The translations under genes and the position numbers were made by a program. The notes below the pieces were generated by a model. It worked only from the letters and a program-made list of their open reading frames with translations. It did not search any database and was not told the DNA's origin. Of a stretch of DNA of 64,000 nucleotides, positions 46,353-55,801 are shown piece after piece. Positions within the stretch are counted from its first letter, which is position 1. Every line of letters begins with the position of its first letter. The DNA is from Lentisphaerales bacterium (GTDB taxonomy: Bacteria > Verrucomicrobiota > Lentisphaeria > Lentisphaerales > Lentisphaeraceae), in contig JAKVBD010000009.1 in the NCBI GenBank assembly GCA_022446985.1, positions 1-64,000 on the forward strand. Direction: 5' to 3'.

Positions 46353-48572
46353 TTATTTCTTTTTTAAGTAGATAACTGAAAGCGGAGGCAGGTTAATTTC
46401 CAGTGCCTGTTTCCTTCCGTGTGTTTCTTCATTGATAGTAGATAGAGATGTACTGCTTAGGTAGTTAGTACCACTAAATTCAGATGAATCTGTATTTATG
46501 ATTATCTCCCATGTACCAGCTTCCGGAACACCTATTTTATAGTTGTCCCTCACGACAGGGGTCATATTGCAAACACAAAGAAGTGAATCTTCTTTTTTAC
46601 TGTCGTATCTAACAAAAGAAACGATGCTCTGTTCTGAGTCAGAGAAGTCGATCCAATCAAAACTGTTGTAGTCATGGTCATTTTCCCATAGACATGGGTT
46701 CTCTTTATAAACAGTGTTTAGCTTTCTAACTAGATTTTGAATACCTTGATGATTTGAATCTGACAGAGTAGGCCAATCTAGAGGGTTGTCACAGTCCCAT
46801 TCAGGCCATTGGGCAATTTCAGCACCCATAAATAGTAGTTTTCTACCCGGATGTGAGAACATGATGCCATAAAGACTTCTGAGGTTTGCAAATTTTTGCC
46901 AGATATCGCCCGGCATTTTTGCAATCAGGCTGCCTTTGCCATGTACAACTTCATCGTGACTCAAAGGCAGAATGAAATTTTCATTGAAGGCGTATGTTAG
47001 AGAGAAAGTAATTTGATTTTGATGATACTTTCTGTGGATACATTCATTTGAGAAGTAGTCAAGGAAGTCGTGCATCCAACCCATATTCCATTTCATAGTA
47101 TAACCTAGCCCACCATCAAAAATCGGTTTTGATACTTTACCGTATGCAGTCGACTCTTCAGCAATAATCATTGACCCTGGGTGTTGATCATGGCTCAAGG
47201 TGTTTAGTTCTTTGATGAAGTCGATGGCAGCAAAGTTTTCATTGCCTCCATGCTCATTTGGAATCCATTGGTCGTGTTCTCTGGAGTAGTCGAGATATAA
47301 CATAGATGATACAGCATCGACTCTTAGACCGTCAATATGGAATTCTTTAAGCCAGTAAAGAGCACTAGCGATTAAGAAGTTTTTAACTTCAAGTCTACCA
47401 TAATTGAAGATGAATGTTCCCCAGTCTTGGTGCTCTCCTAAGCGTGGGTCTAAGTGCTCATAGAGAGCTGTACCATCAAAACGGCCTAAAGCAAAAGAAT
47501 CTTTTGGGAAGTGGGCAGGAGCCCAGTCGATGATTACGCCGATGCCTTCCTGGTGGAGGTGGTCTACAAAGTATGCAAAGTCTTCAGGAGTTCCAAATCT
47601 AGAAGTCGGAGCAAAGTAACCAGTAGTTTGGTATCCCCAGGATTGATCTAATGGGTGTTCTGTAATTGGTAGAAGTTCAACGTGAGTAAATCCAAGATCA
47701 TTCACGTAGGCTGCAAGGGCGTGAGCCAGTTCACGGTAGTTATAGAATTCACGCTCGCCTTTATCTGGAAGTCCCGGGCCATCCCAACTATTTAAATGCA
47801 TTTCATAAATACTTAGTGGCTGCCTTAAAGGGTCTTCCTGAGCTCTACTGTTCATCCAGGAATTATCCTGCCAATCATAATCTAAGTCTTTTGTAACTCG
47901 TGAAGCAGTTCCTGGCCTTTTTTCGTAGCTTTTTGAAATGGGGTCTTGTTTTGTGAAAATATGCCCATTTTGATCTTTGATTTCGTATTTGTAGTATTCT
48001 CCAGAAGGGAGCTCTGGAACAAATAGCTCCCATAGACCTGTGCTGCCCAAAGATCTCATGATATGACGTCGACCATCCCACGTGTTAAAATTACCAAGTA
48101 GAGAAACTCTTGATGCATTGGGAGCCCATACGACAAAACGTGTGCCTTCAATACCCTGAGCTTCTATTTGGCGAGAGCCTAGGAAGTTGTATAGCTCTTG
48201 ATGGTTTCCAGATGAAAATAAATGCAGGTCAAGTTCACCAGCAGTAGGTAGGAATGAGTATTGATCATAAGAGGTGACAGAGTGATCTCCATAGTGCTTG
48301 GTTAACTGGTATGGGTTGCTGTCATCCTGTGAAGCTATGTAGAGATAAAAACCATTATCATTGATTTTTGTCATCTCGTGAGTTTTGCCTTGTAGAGTAA
48401 TCTCGATTTTAGAGGCAGCTGGATCGTAGGCTTTATAAGCGTATTTTTTGTTGAATGGATGCTTTCCCAGAATACTGTGAGGACATGAAGTATATGCATA
48501 TAAAATCTGATTAATTTCGTCGACAGGGAAAATGTTTTCGATATCAGATTTTGAAATTTTCGTGGTACTCAA
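46353..48572 (-). CDS. glgB: 1,4-alpha-glucan branching enzyme
   Basis: GlgB (GH13) transfers chains to form alpha-1,6 branches in glycogen. The 739-residue protein has the N-terminal carbohydrate-binding domains (TRFVVWAPNASRVSLLGNFNTWDGR) and the catalytic barrel. The barrel shows ELLPITEHPLDQSWGYQTTGYFAPTSR, the nucleophile Asp in GLRVDAVSSM, the acid Glu in IIAEEST, and the third Asp in LPLSHDEVVHGKGS. The length is typical of two-domain N-terminus enzymes. No other glycogen gene is nearby in the window. The gene is convergent with mglB and presumably has its promoter in the 48573-48749 gap. Confidence 0.96.
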   Translation of the reverse strand: MSTTKISKSDIENIFPVDEINQILYAYTSCPHSILGKHPFNKKYAYKAYDPAASKIEITLQGKTHEMTKINDNGFYLYIASQDDSNPYQLTKHYGDHSVTSYDQYSFLPTAGELDLHLFSSGNHQELYNFLGSRQIEAQGIEGTRFVVWAPNASRVSLLGNFNTWDGRRHIMRSLGSTGLWELFVPELPSGEYYKYEIKDQNGHIFTKQDPISKSYEKRPGTASRVTKDLDYDWQDNSWMNSRAQEDPLRQPLSIYEMHLNSWDGPGLPDKGEREFYNYRELAHALAAYVNDLGFTHVELLPITEHPLDQSWGYQTTGYFAPTSRFGTPEDFAYFVDHLHQEGIGVIIDWAPAHFPKDSFALGRFDGTALYEHLDPRLGEHQDWGTFIFNYGRLEVKNFLIASALYWLKEFHIDGLRVDAVSSMLYLDYSREHDQWIPNEHGGNENFAAIDFIKELNTLSHDQHPGSMIIAEESTAYGKVSKPIFDGGLGYTMKWNMGWMHDFLDYFSNECIHRKYHQNQITFSLTYAFNENFILPLSHDEVVHGKGSLIAKMPGDIWQKFANLRSLYGIMFSHPGRKLLFMGAEIAQWPEWDCDNPLDWPTLSDSNHQGIQNLVRKLNTVYKENPCLWENDHDYNSFDWIDFSDSEQSIVSFVRYDSKKEDSLLCVCNMTPVVRDNYKIGVPEAGTWEIIINTDSSEFSGTNYLSSTSLSTINEETHGRKQALEINLPPLSVIYLKKK

Positions 48573-48749
48573 ATTCTTTCCTTAAGTAAAGCATTAGTTG
48601 TTTAATGTAAGGTTCTGAGAAGTTCAGAAATCCCGCTCATTTTAAATAAAATTTTAGAGTGCTTCATTATCTTAAGCATAATTCTTGATTTTGCCAGATT
48701 GGAGGTCTATTCTACGCTAATTAATTGGAACCTTTTAGTGAATTTTAAT

Positions 48750-50243
48750 ATGAGTAACAAACATATAGATAGTTTAATGAGTCAAACACCCTACATGGGA
48801 CTGACTTTTGATGATGTGACTTTGGTTACCAGATATGCGGAATTCTTGCCGCATGAGGCCGAAATTACTTCTAAGTTTTCAAGAAACATTAAAGTAAATA
48901 TACCTTTTGTAAGTGCTGCAATGGATACTGTTACTGAAGCAAATATGGCAATAGCCATGGCTCAGATGGGAGGTATCGGTGTTATTCATAAAAATATGGA
49001 TATTGTCAAGCATGCTGCAGAAGTTGAGAAAGTTAAGCATTATGCAAATGGCTTGATTCAGAATCCGGTAACATTTAAGTCAAATCAGAAGGTTGGAGAG
49101 GTTCTGGATGCGAAAGAAGATAATTCTTATCCTTTCTCAGGCTTTCCAATTGTTGATGATTCAGGTTTGTTAGTAGGTATATTGACAGCCAAAGATCTTA
49201 AGTTTGCCACTCCTGGAATGACTGTTTCAGAGGCTATGACAGCTAATTTGATAACTGCTGCACCAGGGACGTCACTAGATGAAGCCTATAATCTTATGAT
49301 AGAAAATAAAATTGGTAAATTACCTTTGGTTGATAACAATGGTAAGCTTACTGGTTTATACAGCTTTCACGATATTTATGCTTTGCATCAAGGGACACAG
49401 AATGAGCAGAATTTTGATGAAAAGTATCAGTTAAGAGTTGCCGCAGCAATGAGCCCTTATGATTATGATCGCTCTGCAGCACTAGTTGAAGCTGGTGTTG
49501 ATGCTTTGGTAATTGATACTGCTCACGGTCACTCTAAAGGTGTGATCGAGACAGTGAAAGAATTGAAAAAGAAGTACTCAAGTGTTGATGTTATTGCCGG
49601 TAATGTAGGTACGGGCGAAGGAGCTAAAGCTCTTTTAGATGCTGGCGTTGATGCTGTAAAAGTTGGAATAGGTCCAGGTTCTATCTGTACCACTCGTGTT
49701 GTTGCAGGAGTTGGTGTTCCGCAGATCACTGCAGTTTATGAAGCGGCTAAAGCAGTTCAGGGTGAAATTCCTATTATTGCCGATGGTGGTATTAAACAGA
49801 GTGGCGATGTAGCTAAAGCTGTTGCTGTTGGTGCAAGCACTGTTATGGTTGGTAGTCTTTTGGCTGCAACCGAAGAAAGTCCAGGTGAGAAGATTATTCA
49901 TCAAGGTAGACGTTTTGTTATTTACCGCGGAATGGGTAGTCTTGAAGCTATGAAGAAAGGCAAAGGCAGTAGAGAGCGTTACTCTCAAGGTGATATTGAA
50001 GATTCTAGTAAGTTGATTCCTCAAGGTATTGAAGGTCGCGTGCCATTTAGAGGTACAGCAGAGTCTGTGCTTCACCAGTATGCAGGCGGATTGCGTTTCT
50101 CGCTTGGTTACTGTGGTACAAAAACAATTCCGCAACTTCAGAAAGAGGCGATTCTTTATAAAGTTTCACCAGCTGGTTTGAGAGAGGCACATCCACACGA
50201 TATTCAATTGGTAAAAGACGCTCCAAACTATAGATCTGTATAG
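48750..50243 (+). CDS. guaB: Inosine-5'-monophosphate dehydrogenase
   Basis: GuaB oxidises IMP to XMP, the committed step to GMP. The start at 48750 ([22 protein letters not shown]) is chosen from family N-termini, although a TTG 17 codons earlier is in frame and no strong Shine-Dalgarno precedes the ATG. Hallmarks are [18 protein letters not shown], a two-CBS insert ([22 protein letters not shown] and [17 protein letters not shown]), [18 protein letters not shown] with the catalytic Cys, [10 protein letters not shown], the mobile flap [10 protein letters not shown] and GRVPFRG. Its length of 497 is standard. It is followed 3 bp later by floA. Confidence 0.97.
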   Translation: MSNKHIDSLMSQTPYMGLTFDDVTLVTRYAEFLPHEAEITSKFSRNIKVNIPFVSAAMDTVTEANMAIAMAQMGGIGVIHKNMDIVKHAAEVEKVKHYANGLIQNPVTFKSNQKVGEVLDAKEDNSYPFSGFPIVDDSGLLVGILTAKDLKFATPGMTVSEAMTANLITAAPGTSLDEAYNLMIENKIGKLPLVDNNGKLTGLYSFHDIYALHQGTQNEQNFDEKYQLRVAAAMSPYDYDRSAALVEAGVDALVIDTAHGHSKGVIETVKELKKKYSSVDVIAGNVGTGEGAKALLDAGVDAVKVGIGPGSICTTRVVAGVGVPQITAVYEAAKAVQGEIPIIADGGIKQSGDVAKAVAVGASTVMVGSLLAATEESPGEKIIHQGRRFVIYRGMGSLEAMKKGKGSRERYSQGDIEDSSKLIPQGIEGRVPFRGTAESVLHQYAGGLRFSLGYCGTKTIPQLQKEAILYKVSPAGLREAHPHDIQLVKDAPNYRSV

Positions 50244-50246
50244 TAC

Positions 50247-51182
50247 GTGTTCATGCTACCGGTAATAATAACAATTTTGCTATTGCCGGTAGCTGTTATT
50301 TTATTTTTAAATTTTAATCTCTATATTCAAGCAAAAAGCAATGGGCTCCCTATTGGTTTGCTTGAAATTTTCCTTATTCGCATTCGCAAAATCCCTCCAA
50401 GTTTAATTATTGAAGCTTTAATTCGTTTGCACCGTTCAAATTTGTCAATTTCTGCAGGTCGTATGCAGCAGCATTATTTGGTGGGTGGTGACTTAGATTC
50501 TGTTGTCGAAGCTTATATATCAGCCAACCGGTCAAAGCTTCCCTTTAGCTTTGAGCAGTTATGTAATATTAATCTTGCCGGAAGAGATGTTTTGGATGCC
50601 GTAGAATCGTATGTGAGTCCACAAGTTATACATTGCCCAATGAAGGGGAGGGAAAAATCTTATATGGTTGGGGTGACTCAAGATGGAATACGACTTGGTG
50701 TACAGGTGAAAGTTACCGTTAGGGTAGATTTGAATAAGTTGGTTGGTGGCGCAGGTGAGAGTACTGTTCGGGCAAGAGTGGGAGAGGGCGTAATCAGTTC
50801 TATTGGTAAAGAAAAGGATCACAAGACTATTTTGGAAAGACCGGAAATTATCTCAAAACGAATTCAAAATAGTGGTCTTTTAGCTGGGACGGCGTATGAA
50901 TTAGTTTCAGTTGATGTTTTGGAAATCGATATAATTGACAATATTGGTGCGAAGATAATGGTTGAGCAATCTGAAGCAGATAAAAAAATAGCCCAGGCAA
51001 TGGCTGAGTCAGCAAGGTCCGAAGCTTTGGCAACTCAGCAGGAAATGAAAGCTCGAAAGAAAAATATGCAGGCAGGGCTAGTAATGTCAAAAGCATCACT
51101 TCCGTCAGCTATGTCAAATGCCTATTTAGAAGGTAATCTTGGCTTAAGTACTAAGCCTGTTAAAGATGAATTCCTAAAATAA
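50247..51182 (+). CDS. floA: Flotillin-like protein FloA (UPF0365)
   Basis: FloA-type proteins organise functional membrane microdomains. The 311-residue protein has one N-terminal membrane-inserted segment (about 5-25). The very conserved family core follows: LSISAGRMQQHYLVGGDLDSVVEAYISANRS, AGRDVLDAVESYVSPQVIHCP and GVTQDGIRLGVQVKVTVR (the SPFH domain). A helical C-terminus rich in Ala/Glu/Met (AEARS, QEMKARKKNMQA) is characteristic. The predicted site is the inner membrane. The start may be the GTG at 50247 or the ATG two codons on. It directly follows guaB, so the two are co-transcribed, although the functional link is unclear. Confidence 0.93.
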   Translation: MFMLPVIITILLLPVAVILFLNFNLYIQAKSNGLPIGLLEIFLIRIRKIPPSLIIEALIRLHRSNLSISAGRMQQHYLVGGDLDSVVEAYISANRSKLPFSFEQLCNINLAGRDVLDAVESYVSPQVIHCPMKGREKSYMVGVTQDGIRLGVQVKVTVRVDLNKLVGGAGESTVRARVGEGVISSIGKEKDHKTILERPEIISKRIQNSGLLAGTAYELVSVDVLEIDIIDNIGAKIMVEQSEADKKIAQAMAESARSEALATQQEMKARKKNMQAGLVMSKASLPSAMSNAYLEGNLGLSTKPVKDEFLK

Positions 51183-51295
51183 GCTTATAAATTTTACATT
51201 TTTGTCAATTTTATTGGGCAAAATCCGTTGAAGCCTCAAGGTTGCCACTATATGTTTTATGCTTGAGTAAAGCAACATCAATATGGAGATCTAAC

Positions 51296-51958
51296 GTGAA
51301 AGCCAAAATTGCCATTTTCCTTACTTCGTTATTATTAACACTTCCGAGCGGTCTTTTTGCTCAAACAATTACACTTGATAAAATTGAATTAGATAACAAG
51401 CAAATTTCGTCATCGATGTCAGGGAATATTTATCCAAAAGCATCTTCTGATGATGATAATTGGGTGAAGTTTATGGCTCATTACGATGTGAAATTTGGTA
51501 ATGTTAAGCCTAAAGGCTTGTTAGATAATGGTAAGTGGCTGGATGATGTAGAAGTCACTTGGGAAATGTTATATTCTCCACTTGGGAAAAATGCAAAGAG
51601 TATCAAGCAGTTCATAAAGACTGAAAAGAAAATAAAATATAGAAATGTTACAGAGGGTAAGAATACTTCTGTTGTGTTCATTGATCCAAGAACTTTGAAA
51701 AGGTATTTCAATGAAGGCAAGAGTAGCTTCATGAGAGGGTTGATGCTTCGCTTTACTATGAAGATTGGCGGAAAAACTGTCAGAAATATGACTAGTTATA
51801 TTGTTGATGCCAAAGAAGATAAGAAGCAAGAGTTTAAGAGTGCGTTTGACAGTGAAGATTCACATGAGCTAAAAAATGTACTGCTAAATCGAAATGAAAC
51901 TCCCTTTAAATTTTCTCAGGTTGGATATTTCGATCTAATTGTTGAAGACGACAAATAA
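51296..51958 (+). CDS. Amuc_1102-like secreted pilus-cluster protein
   Basis: The start is a GTG at 51296 (GGAG 7 bp upstream) and gives a signal peptide ending LPSGLFAQ. The longer frame would put 18 unrelated residues before it. The mature part of about 198 residues is predominantly beta, with KWLDDVEVTWEMLYSP, SVVFIDPRTLKRYF and VGYFDLIVED near the end. It is the first gene of a string ending in a secretin, exactly where Akkermansia has Amuc_1102, before PilM (Amuc_1101). The family call rests on this synteny and general appearance. The likely location is the periplasm. The gene is followed 24 bp later by pilM. Confidence 0.65.
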   Translation: MKAKIAIFLTSLLLTLPSGLFAQTITLDKIELDNKQISSSMSGNIYPKASSDDDNWVKFMAHYDVKFGNVKPKGLLDNGKWLDDVEVTWEMLYSPLGKNAKSIKQFIKTEKKIKYRNVTEGKNTSVVFIDPRTLKRYFNEGKSSFMRGLMLRFTMKIGGKTVRNMTSYIVDAKEDKKQEFKSAFDSEDSHELKNVLLNRNETPFKFSQVGYFDLIVEDDK

Positions 51959-51982
51959 TTTTATACTGACGAGGAATTTTTG

Positions 51983-53794
51983 ATGGCAGCTAATGATTTA
52001 ATTTTATCGATAGATATAGGGGCTTGGAGTATAAAAGTAGGTGAGTTTGAAAACTCTCCTGATGGATTACTTATGAAGCAATTCGGTTATGCTGAATATT
52101 CTGCTCAAATGTCTGATGATAACCGACCTTCTTTGGTTAAGAAGGCATTAGAAAAAGTTCTTAGTCAGAAAAACTTTACTGCTAAAAAAGTATTTCTTTC
52201 TCTATCGTCACAGTTGGCTTTTATTAGATTTGTTAAACTTCCTCCAATTGATGAAAATGAGGAGCGAGTTAAGCAGATTGTTGAATTTGAGGCAAAGCAA
52301 CACGTTCCATTTGATATGAATGAAGTTATCTGGGATTATCAGTTGATCGGTACTGGTGATGAACTGGATGTGATGTTTGTAGTAATAAAAAATGAAATTG
52401 TTGAACAGATTACTGAAGCTGTTGAAGAGCTTGGTTTGAGAGTTCAGTTAGTAGATGTTGCTTCTTCCACTTGTTATAATGCAGCTCGTGTTAATAGGAT
52501 TGGTGATGATAATTGTGCTATGGTCTTGTCAATCGGTTCAAGATGCTCAAATCTGATTTTTGCAGATGGAGATCTGTTCTTCTCACGTAATATTCCAATT
52601 GCTGGTTATGCTATCTCACAGCAGATCTCCAAAGAGTTCGGTATAGGTATTGATGAGGCTGAGGAATTAAAGCAACGTCATGGTTTTGTAGCTCTTGGTG
52701 GAGCTTATGAAGAGCCTGAGTCTGAGGTGGCTGCAACAATTTCTAAAATTGTAAGAAATGTGATGACTAGGCTACATGGTGAAGTCAGTCGTTCGATAAA
52801 TATTTATCGCTCTCAACAAAAAGGTAACAAGCCAATAAAACTATTCCTTGCTGGTGGTTCGTCAATAATGGCTTTTACAGAGACATTCTTTCAGGATAAG
52901 CTAAGACTGGATGTGGAATATTTGAATCCTTTCCAGGGGATTAAGCTAGGTCCAGATGTTGATCGAAGTTTCTTGGCTGAAAGAGCTCACCAGTTCAGTG
53001 AAGTTATAGGTATGGCTTTAAGAGTTAGTGTGTGTCCAGTCGAAATTTCATTGATTCCTGAGAAGTATAAGGATCGTGATTCATTTATAGCAAAGAAACC
53101 ATTCTTTTATTTTTCTGCAGTTATAGCAGTTCTGATTCCTCTGGTTTTCTTGGCGGGTTCTAAAAGCCAAAGAAGTTACTATGATGCAGAGATTAAGAGG
53201 CATAAAAAAGAGGTCAGTGAAAAATCATCTATACTTAGTCGTATCAATCAATATGACAAAAGGAAGAATATACTTAAAGCGAATTATGAATCTTTAAAGA
53301 AAACCTTTGAGAATAAATATAGTTCTATAGAGGTTATACGAGGAATTGAAGAGTGGGCGCCTGCAGGATTGTGGGTGACAGAGATTGAACCAATTAAAGG
53401 TGATATTAAAGCATTTACAGATAGAGCCAGTGGTGGCGCCAGTTCAGCTCCTGAGGAGGAGGTTGAACAAGGTGGAAGTCGTGGACGTATGAGACGAATG
53501 AGAGAGCGACTGGCAAAAGAGAATTCCGGTATAGTGGTAGCAGGTCAAGGGTCTCAGGTAAGTGGATTTGTTATTCGTGGCTATTTTGTGAATAGTTCAT
53601 CAGATAAGTCAATAGATGATATTTTGTATACCTATATTTCTAATCTTACCCTTAGAGGTAATCAGCAGAAAAAGATCTTTCAGGAAGACGGTAAGCTGAC
53701 AAAAATTAATAACTTTAATGAAAGTCGTACTTATAAGAATTTAAGTGACTTTGAGATTCAAGTAGCATTATATAATCCTATTGGTACAAAATAA
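51983..53794 (+). CDS. pilM: PilM-like protein with C-terminal PilN-like membrane segment (Amuc_1101-like)
   Basis: PilM is the actin-fold cytoplasmic platform of type IV pilus machines. The ATG at 51983 has GAGGA 7 bp upstream. The first 350 residues match PilM: ILSIDIGAWSIKVGEF (phosphate-1 loop), FEAKQHVPFDMNEVIWDYQLI, ELGLRVQLVDVASSTCYNA, MVLSIGSRCSNLIF and LFLAGGSSIM. A transmembrane span follows (about 371-393, PFFYFSAVIAVLIPLVFLAG), then a coiled coil and a periplasmic domain to residue 603. Standard PilM ends before such a span, so this looks like PilM fused to a PilN-like protein. It lies between the Amuc_1102-like gene and the Amuc_1100-like gene (2 bp). Confidence 0.85.
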   Translation: MAANDLILSIDIGAWSIKVGEFENSPDGLLMKQFGYAEYSAQMSDDNRPSLVKKALEKVLSQKNFTAKKVFLSLSSQLAFIRFVKLPPIDENEERVKQIVEFEAKQHVPFDMNEVIWDYQLIGTGDELDVMFVVIKNEIVEQITEAVEELGLRVQLVDVASSTCYNAARVNRIGDDNCAMVLSIGSRCSNLIFADGDLFFSRNIPIAGYAISQQISKEFGIGIDEAEELKQRHGFVALGGAYEEPESEVAATISKIVRNVMTRLHGEVSRSINIYRSQQKGNKPIKLFLAGGSSIMAFTETFFQDKLRLDVEYLNPFQGIKLGPDVDRSFLAERAHQFSEVIGMALRVSVCPVEISLIPEKYKDRDSFIAKKPFFYFSAVIAVLIPLVFLAGSKSQRSYYDAEIKRHKKEVSEKSSILSRINQYDKRKNILKANYESLKKTFENKYSSIEVIRGIEEWAPAGLWVTEIEPIKGDIKAFTDRASGGASSAPEEEVEQGGSRGRMRRMRERLAKENSGIVVAGQGSQVSGFVIRGYFVNSSSDKSIDDILYTYISNLTLRGNQQKKIFQEDGKLTKINNFNESRTYKNLSDFEIQVALYNPIGTK

Positions 53795-53796
53795 CA

Positions 53797-54741
53797 ATGA
53801 AAGATTTCTTTAAAAAACACCCAGAACTTTTGATATTGATTATCGTTGTTTTCATAGTGGACTGTGTAATAATGTGGATGTGGATGGATGATACATCCGC
53901 TACAGAGCAGAGTCGTAAAGAAATAGAATCTTTGCGTGGGCAAGCGAAGTCAATTAACGATAGTTCCTATTCTATAACTGATTCAAATGCGAGAAAAGCT
54001 CAAGCTGAAAGTGAAAAATGGGAAAGTGCTTTGAATGACGCATATTTTGCTAGAGCAAAAAAATATGAGTTGGAAACTGAGTATGTTAAAGGGATGAGCT
54101 CAGCAAAAGCTAAGAAGATTATTAAAGACAAAATCAATTTTCTTATAGATGAAGCCTTAGCTGATAAAAATATGACGCCAGATAGGCTTTCTTTCGGTGT
54201 ATATGACAATAATGAGCTTTTTTCTCTAAGTGCAGAGGATCGTGAAATTGTTTTTGAGATTTTAGCGGCAACTGAGAGATTAGTAAATATCTGTATTGAC
54301 GCGGATGTTATTTCAATCGATGCAATCGAGCGTCCCAATGTACTAAAATATGCAGCTAATTCTAAATTAGGACTTAAAGGCTATAAATTTATTCTCAAAA
54401 CAACTAATACAGCTAAGGGTGTTAAACGTTTAATGAATAAAATTGCTTCAGATGAAAAGTTCTATTTTGAAGTAAATGGATTTCACTTAAAAGCAGAAGA
54501 GCAGCTTAATGCAACTTCAGGTGATATTAGGCCTAAAATAGAGCGTGAGTCTCAAGGCTCTAAGGATGATAAGAAAAGTGATGATATCCTTGATCTGGGT
54601 GACGAATTAGATAGTATTGATGTTAAAAAGGTTATTGACGGGGCAAAGCTACAAAAAGAAAGTGTTGCTCCTTTCAAGGATGCAATAGTTAACTTGGAGT
54701 TAACTATAGATTGGATTCAGTATACGAAGGAGCTTAAGTAA
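53797..54741 (+). CDS. Amuc_1100-like single-span pilus-cluster protein
   Basis: The 314-residue protein has a short cytoplasmic start, one membrane span (about 9-27, ELLILIIVVFIVDCVIMWMW), then a coiled-coil region (about 40-80). A mixed alpha/beta periplasmic domain follows (about 90-240), and the end is acidic (DDKKSDDILDLGDELDSID) before the last strand. This is the architecture of PilO/PilN-type proteins and of Akkermansia Amuc_1100. It takes the same position here, directly after PilM (2 bp) and before the Amuc_1099-like gene (stop/start overlap TAATG). Sequence-level homology could not be tested, so the name rests on synteny and topology. Confidence 0.65.
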   Translation: MKDFFKKHPELLILIIVVFIVDCVIMWMWMDDTSATEQSRKEIESLRGQAKSINDSSYSITDSNARKAQAESEKWESALNDAYFARAKKYELETEYVKGMSSAKAKKIIKDKINFLIDEALADKNMTPDRLSFGVYDNNELFSLSAEDREIVFEILAATERLVNICIDADVISIDAIERPNVLKYAANSKLGLKGYKFILKTTNTAKGVKRLMNKIASDEKFYFEVNGFHLKAEEQLNATSGDIRPKIERESQGSKDDKKSDDILDLGDELDSIDVKKVIDGAKLQKESVAPFKDAIVNLELTIDWIQYTKELK

Positions 54742-55799
54742 TGAAAGATATTATTCTTAAAAATATTGAAAAAGTTTTATTGACTTTGTTGCTGATAGTT
54801 TTGGCTGTTTGCTCTGTTTATATGATTTCTACTATGGATAAAGAACAGCTAACAATAGTGAAAAATGATGCTGGTGTTTCTGTAAAGGTTTCTTCAGTTC
54901 CAGAAATTCAAGTGAAGGCTTCATCTTTAGAAGAGGAAAAGCCGCAACCTTACGATTCTAAAGGCTATATCTATTGTAGAAGTATTGATTGTAACTATCT
55001 AATTCATCGTTCACTTCCCAAATGCCCTTGGTGTAATACAGATACCAAGCCTCCACCAGATGATCCAAGGGGTAATTCAAAAGATGCCGATGGTGATGGA
55101 ATTAAAGATGCCGATGAGATTAAATTTGGTCTAAACCCAGAGGATGCTAGTGATGCATTCGCTGACTTTGACGCAGCCGGTTATGCAAATATTGATGAAA
55201 TTGAAGCGCAAACAGACATAAAAGACGCCGATGATCATCCATCTATTATAACTAGAACGAATCTTCATTATAAAATTAGGAAGCAGAATTACTATCCAAT
55301 TACTTTTGCAAATTTTGGAATTAATAATGAAGCAGATAAAAAGACTTGGGACATTTATGCGGATATTTTTACCAAGAGAGGTAAGAGAAGTATCTTTAAA
55401 AGAGTAAATGACAAAATCGACGAAATTGGTTATACGATTATTGACGTTGATAAAGATGATGATGGTCGCGAGTATATAATGATTCAAAAAGAAGGCGAAG
55501 GCCCAGTAAAGATTCCTAGTGGGAAGAATAAGACTGTAAAAAATGTTGTTTATGCATTAGTTAATGGGTTGACCGGTAAGTTAGTTTTTATTGAATTGAA
55601 TGAAAGTTTTGAATTAGTTGATAAGAATGGCAACAAAGAAAAATATAAAGCCACAAAGTTTGACAGAGAGTCACGCACTATCACTATAATTGATTATAAA
55701 ATGAAAGATTCAGTAAAAGTTGGTCTTGAATCTCTGTTGAAAGAGCCAGGAGAAAGAAAAGATAGCTCATTATCTCTTGAAGATGAATTGTTGAGGTAG
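54741..55799 (+). CDS. Amuc_1099-like protein with zinc ribbon and calcium-type repeats
   Basis: The 352-residue protein has one N-terminal span (about 12-30). Next is a ribbon of four Cys (Cys79, 84, 95, 98: YCRSIDCNYLIHRSLPKCPW) and then two aspartate repeats resembling thrombospondin type-3 or EF-like calcium loops (DADGDGIKDADE at about 115-126 and an ADFDAAGYANIDE-type unit). A beta-rich C-terminal domain follows (about 170-340). The Cys residues would lie outside the cytoplasm, so they may form disulphides or bind metal there. Its place matches Amuc_1099 in the Akkermansia cluster. The start overlaps the previous stop by 1 bp. Confidence 0.6.
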   Translation: MKDIILKNIEKVLLTLLLIVLAVCSVYMISTMDKEQLTIVKNDAGVSVKVSSVPEIQVKASSLEEEKPQPYDSKGYIYCRSIDCNYLIHRSLPKCPWCNTDTKPPPDDPRGNSKDADGDGIKDADEIKFGLNPEDASDAFADFDAAGYANIDEIEAQTDIKDADDHPSIITRTNLHYKIRKQNYYPITFANFGINNEADKKTWDIYADIFTKRGKRSIFKRVNDKIDEIGYTIIDVDKDDDGREYIMIQKEGEGPVKIPSGKNKTVKNVVYALVNGLTGKLVFIELNESFELVDKNGNKEKYKATKFDRESRTITIIDYKMKDSVKVGLESLLKEPGERKDSSLSLEDELLR

Positions 55800-55801
55800 A
55801 G

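Noticed and set aside
49635-50135. A 166-codon open frame on the minus strand inside guaB
   Set aside because: It is fully antisense to the conserved guaB gene, rich in Ser/Thr/Asn/Cys as reverse-frame shadows are, and has no recognisable motif.
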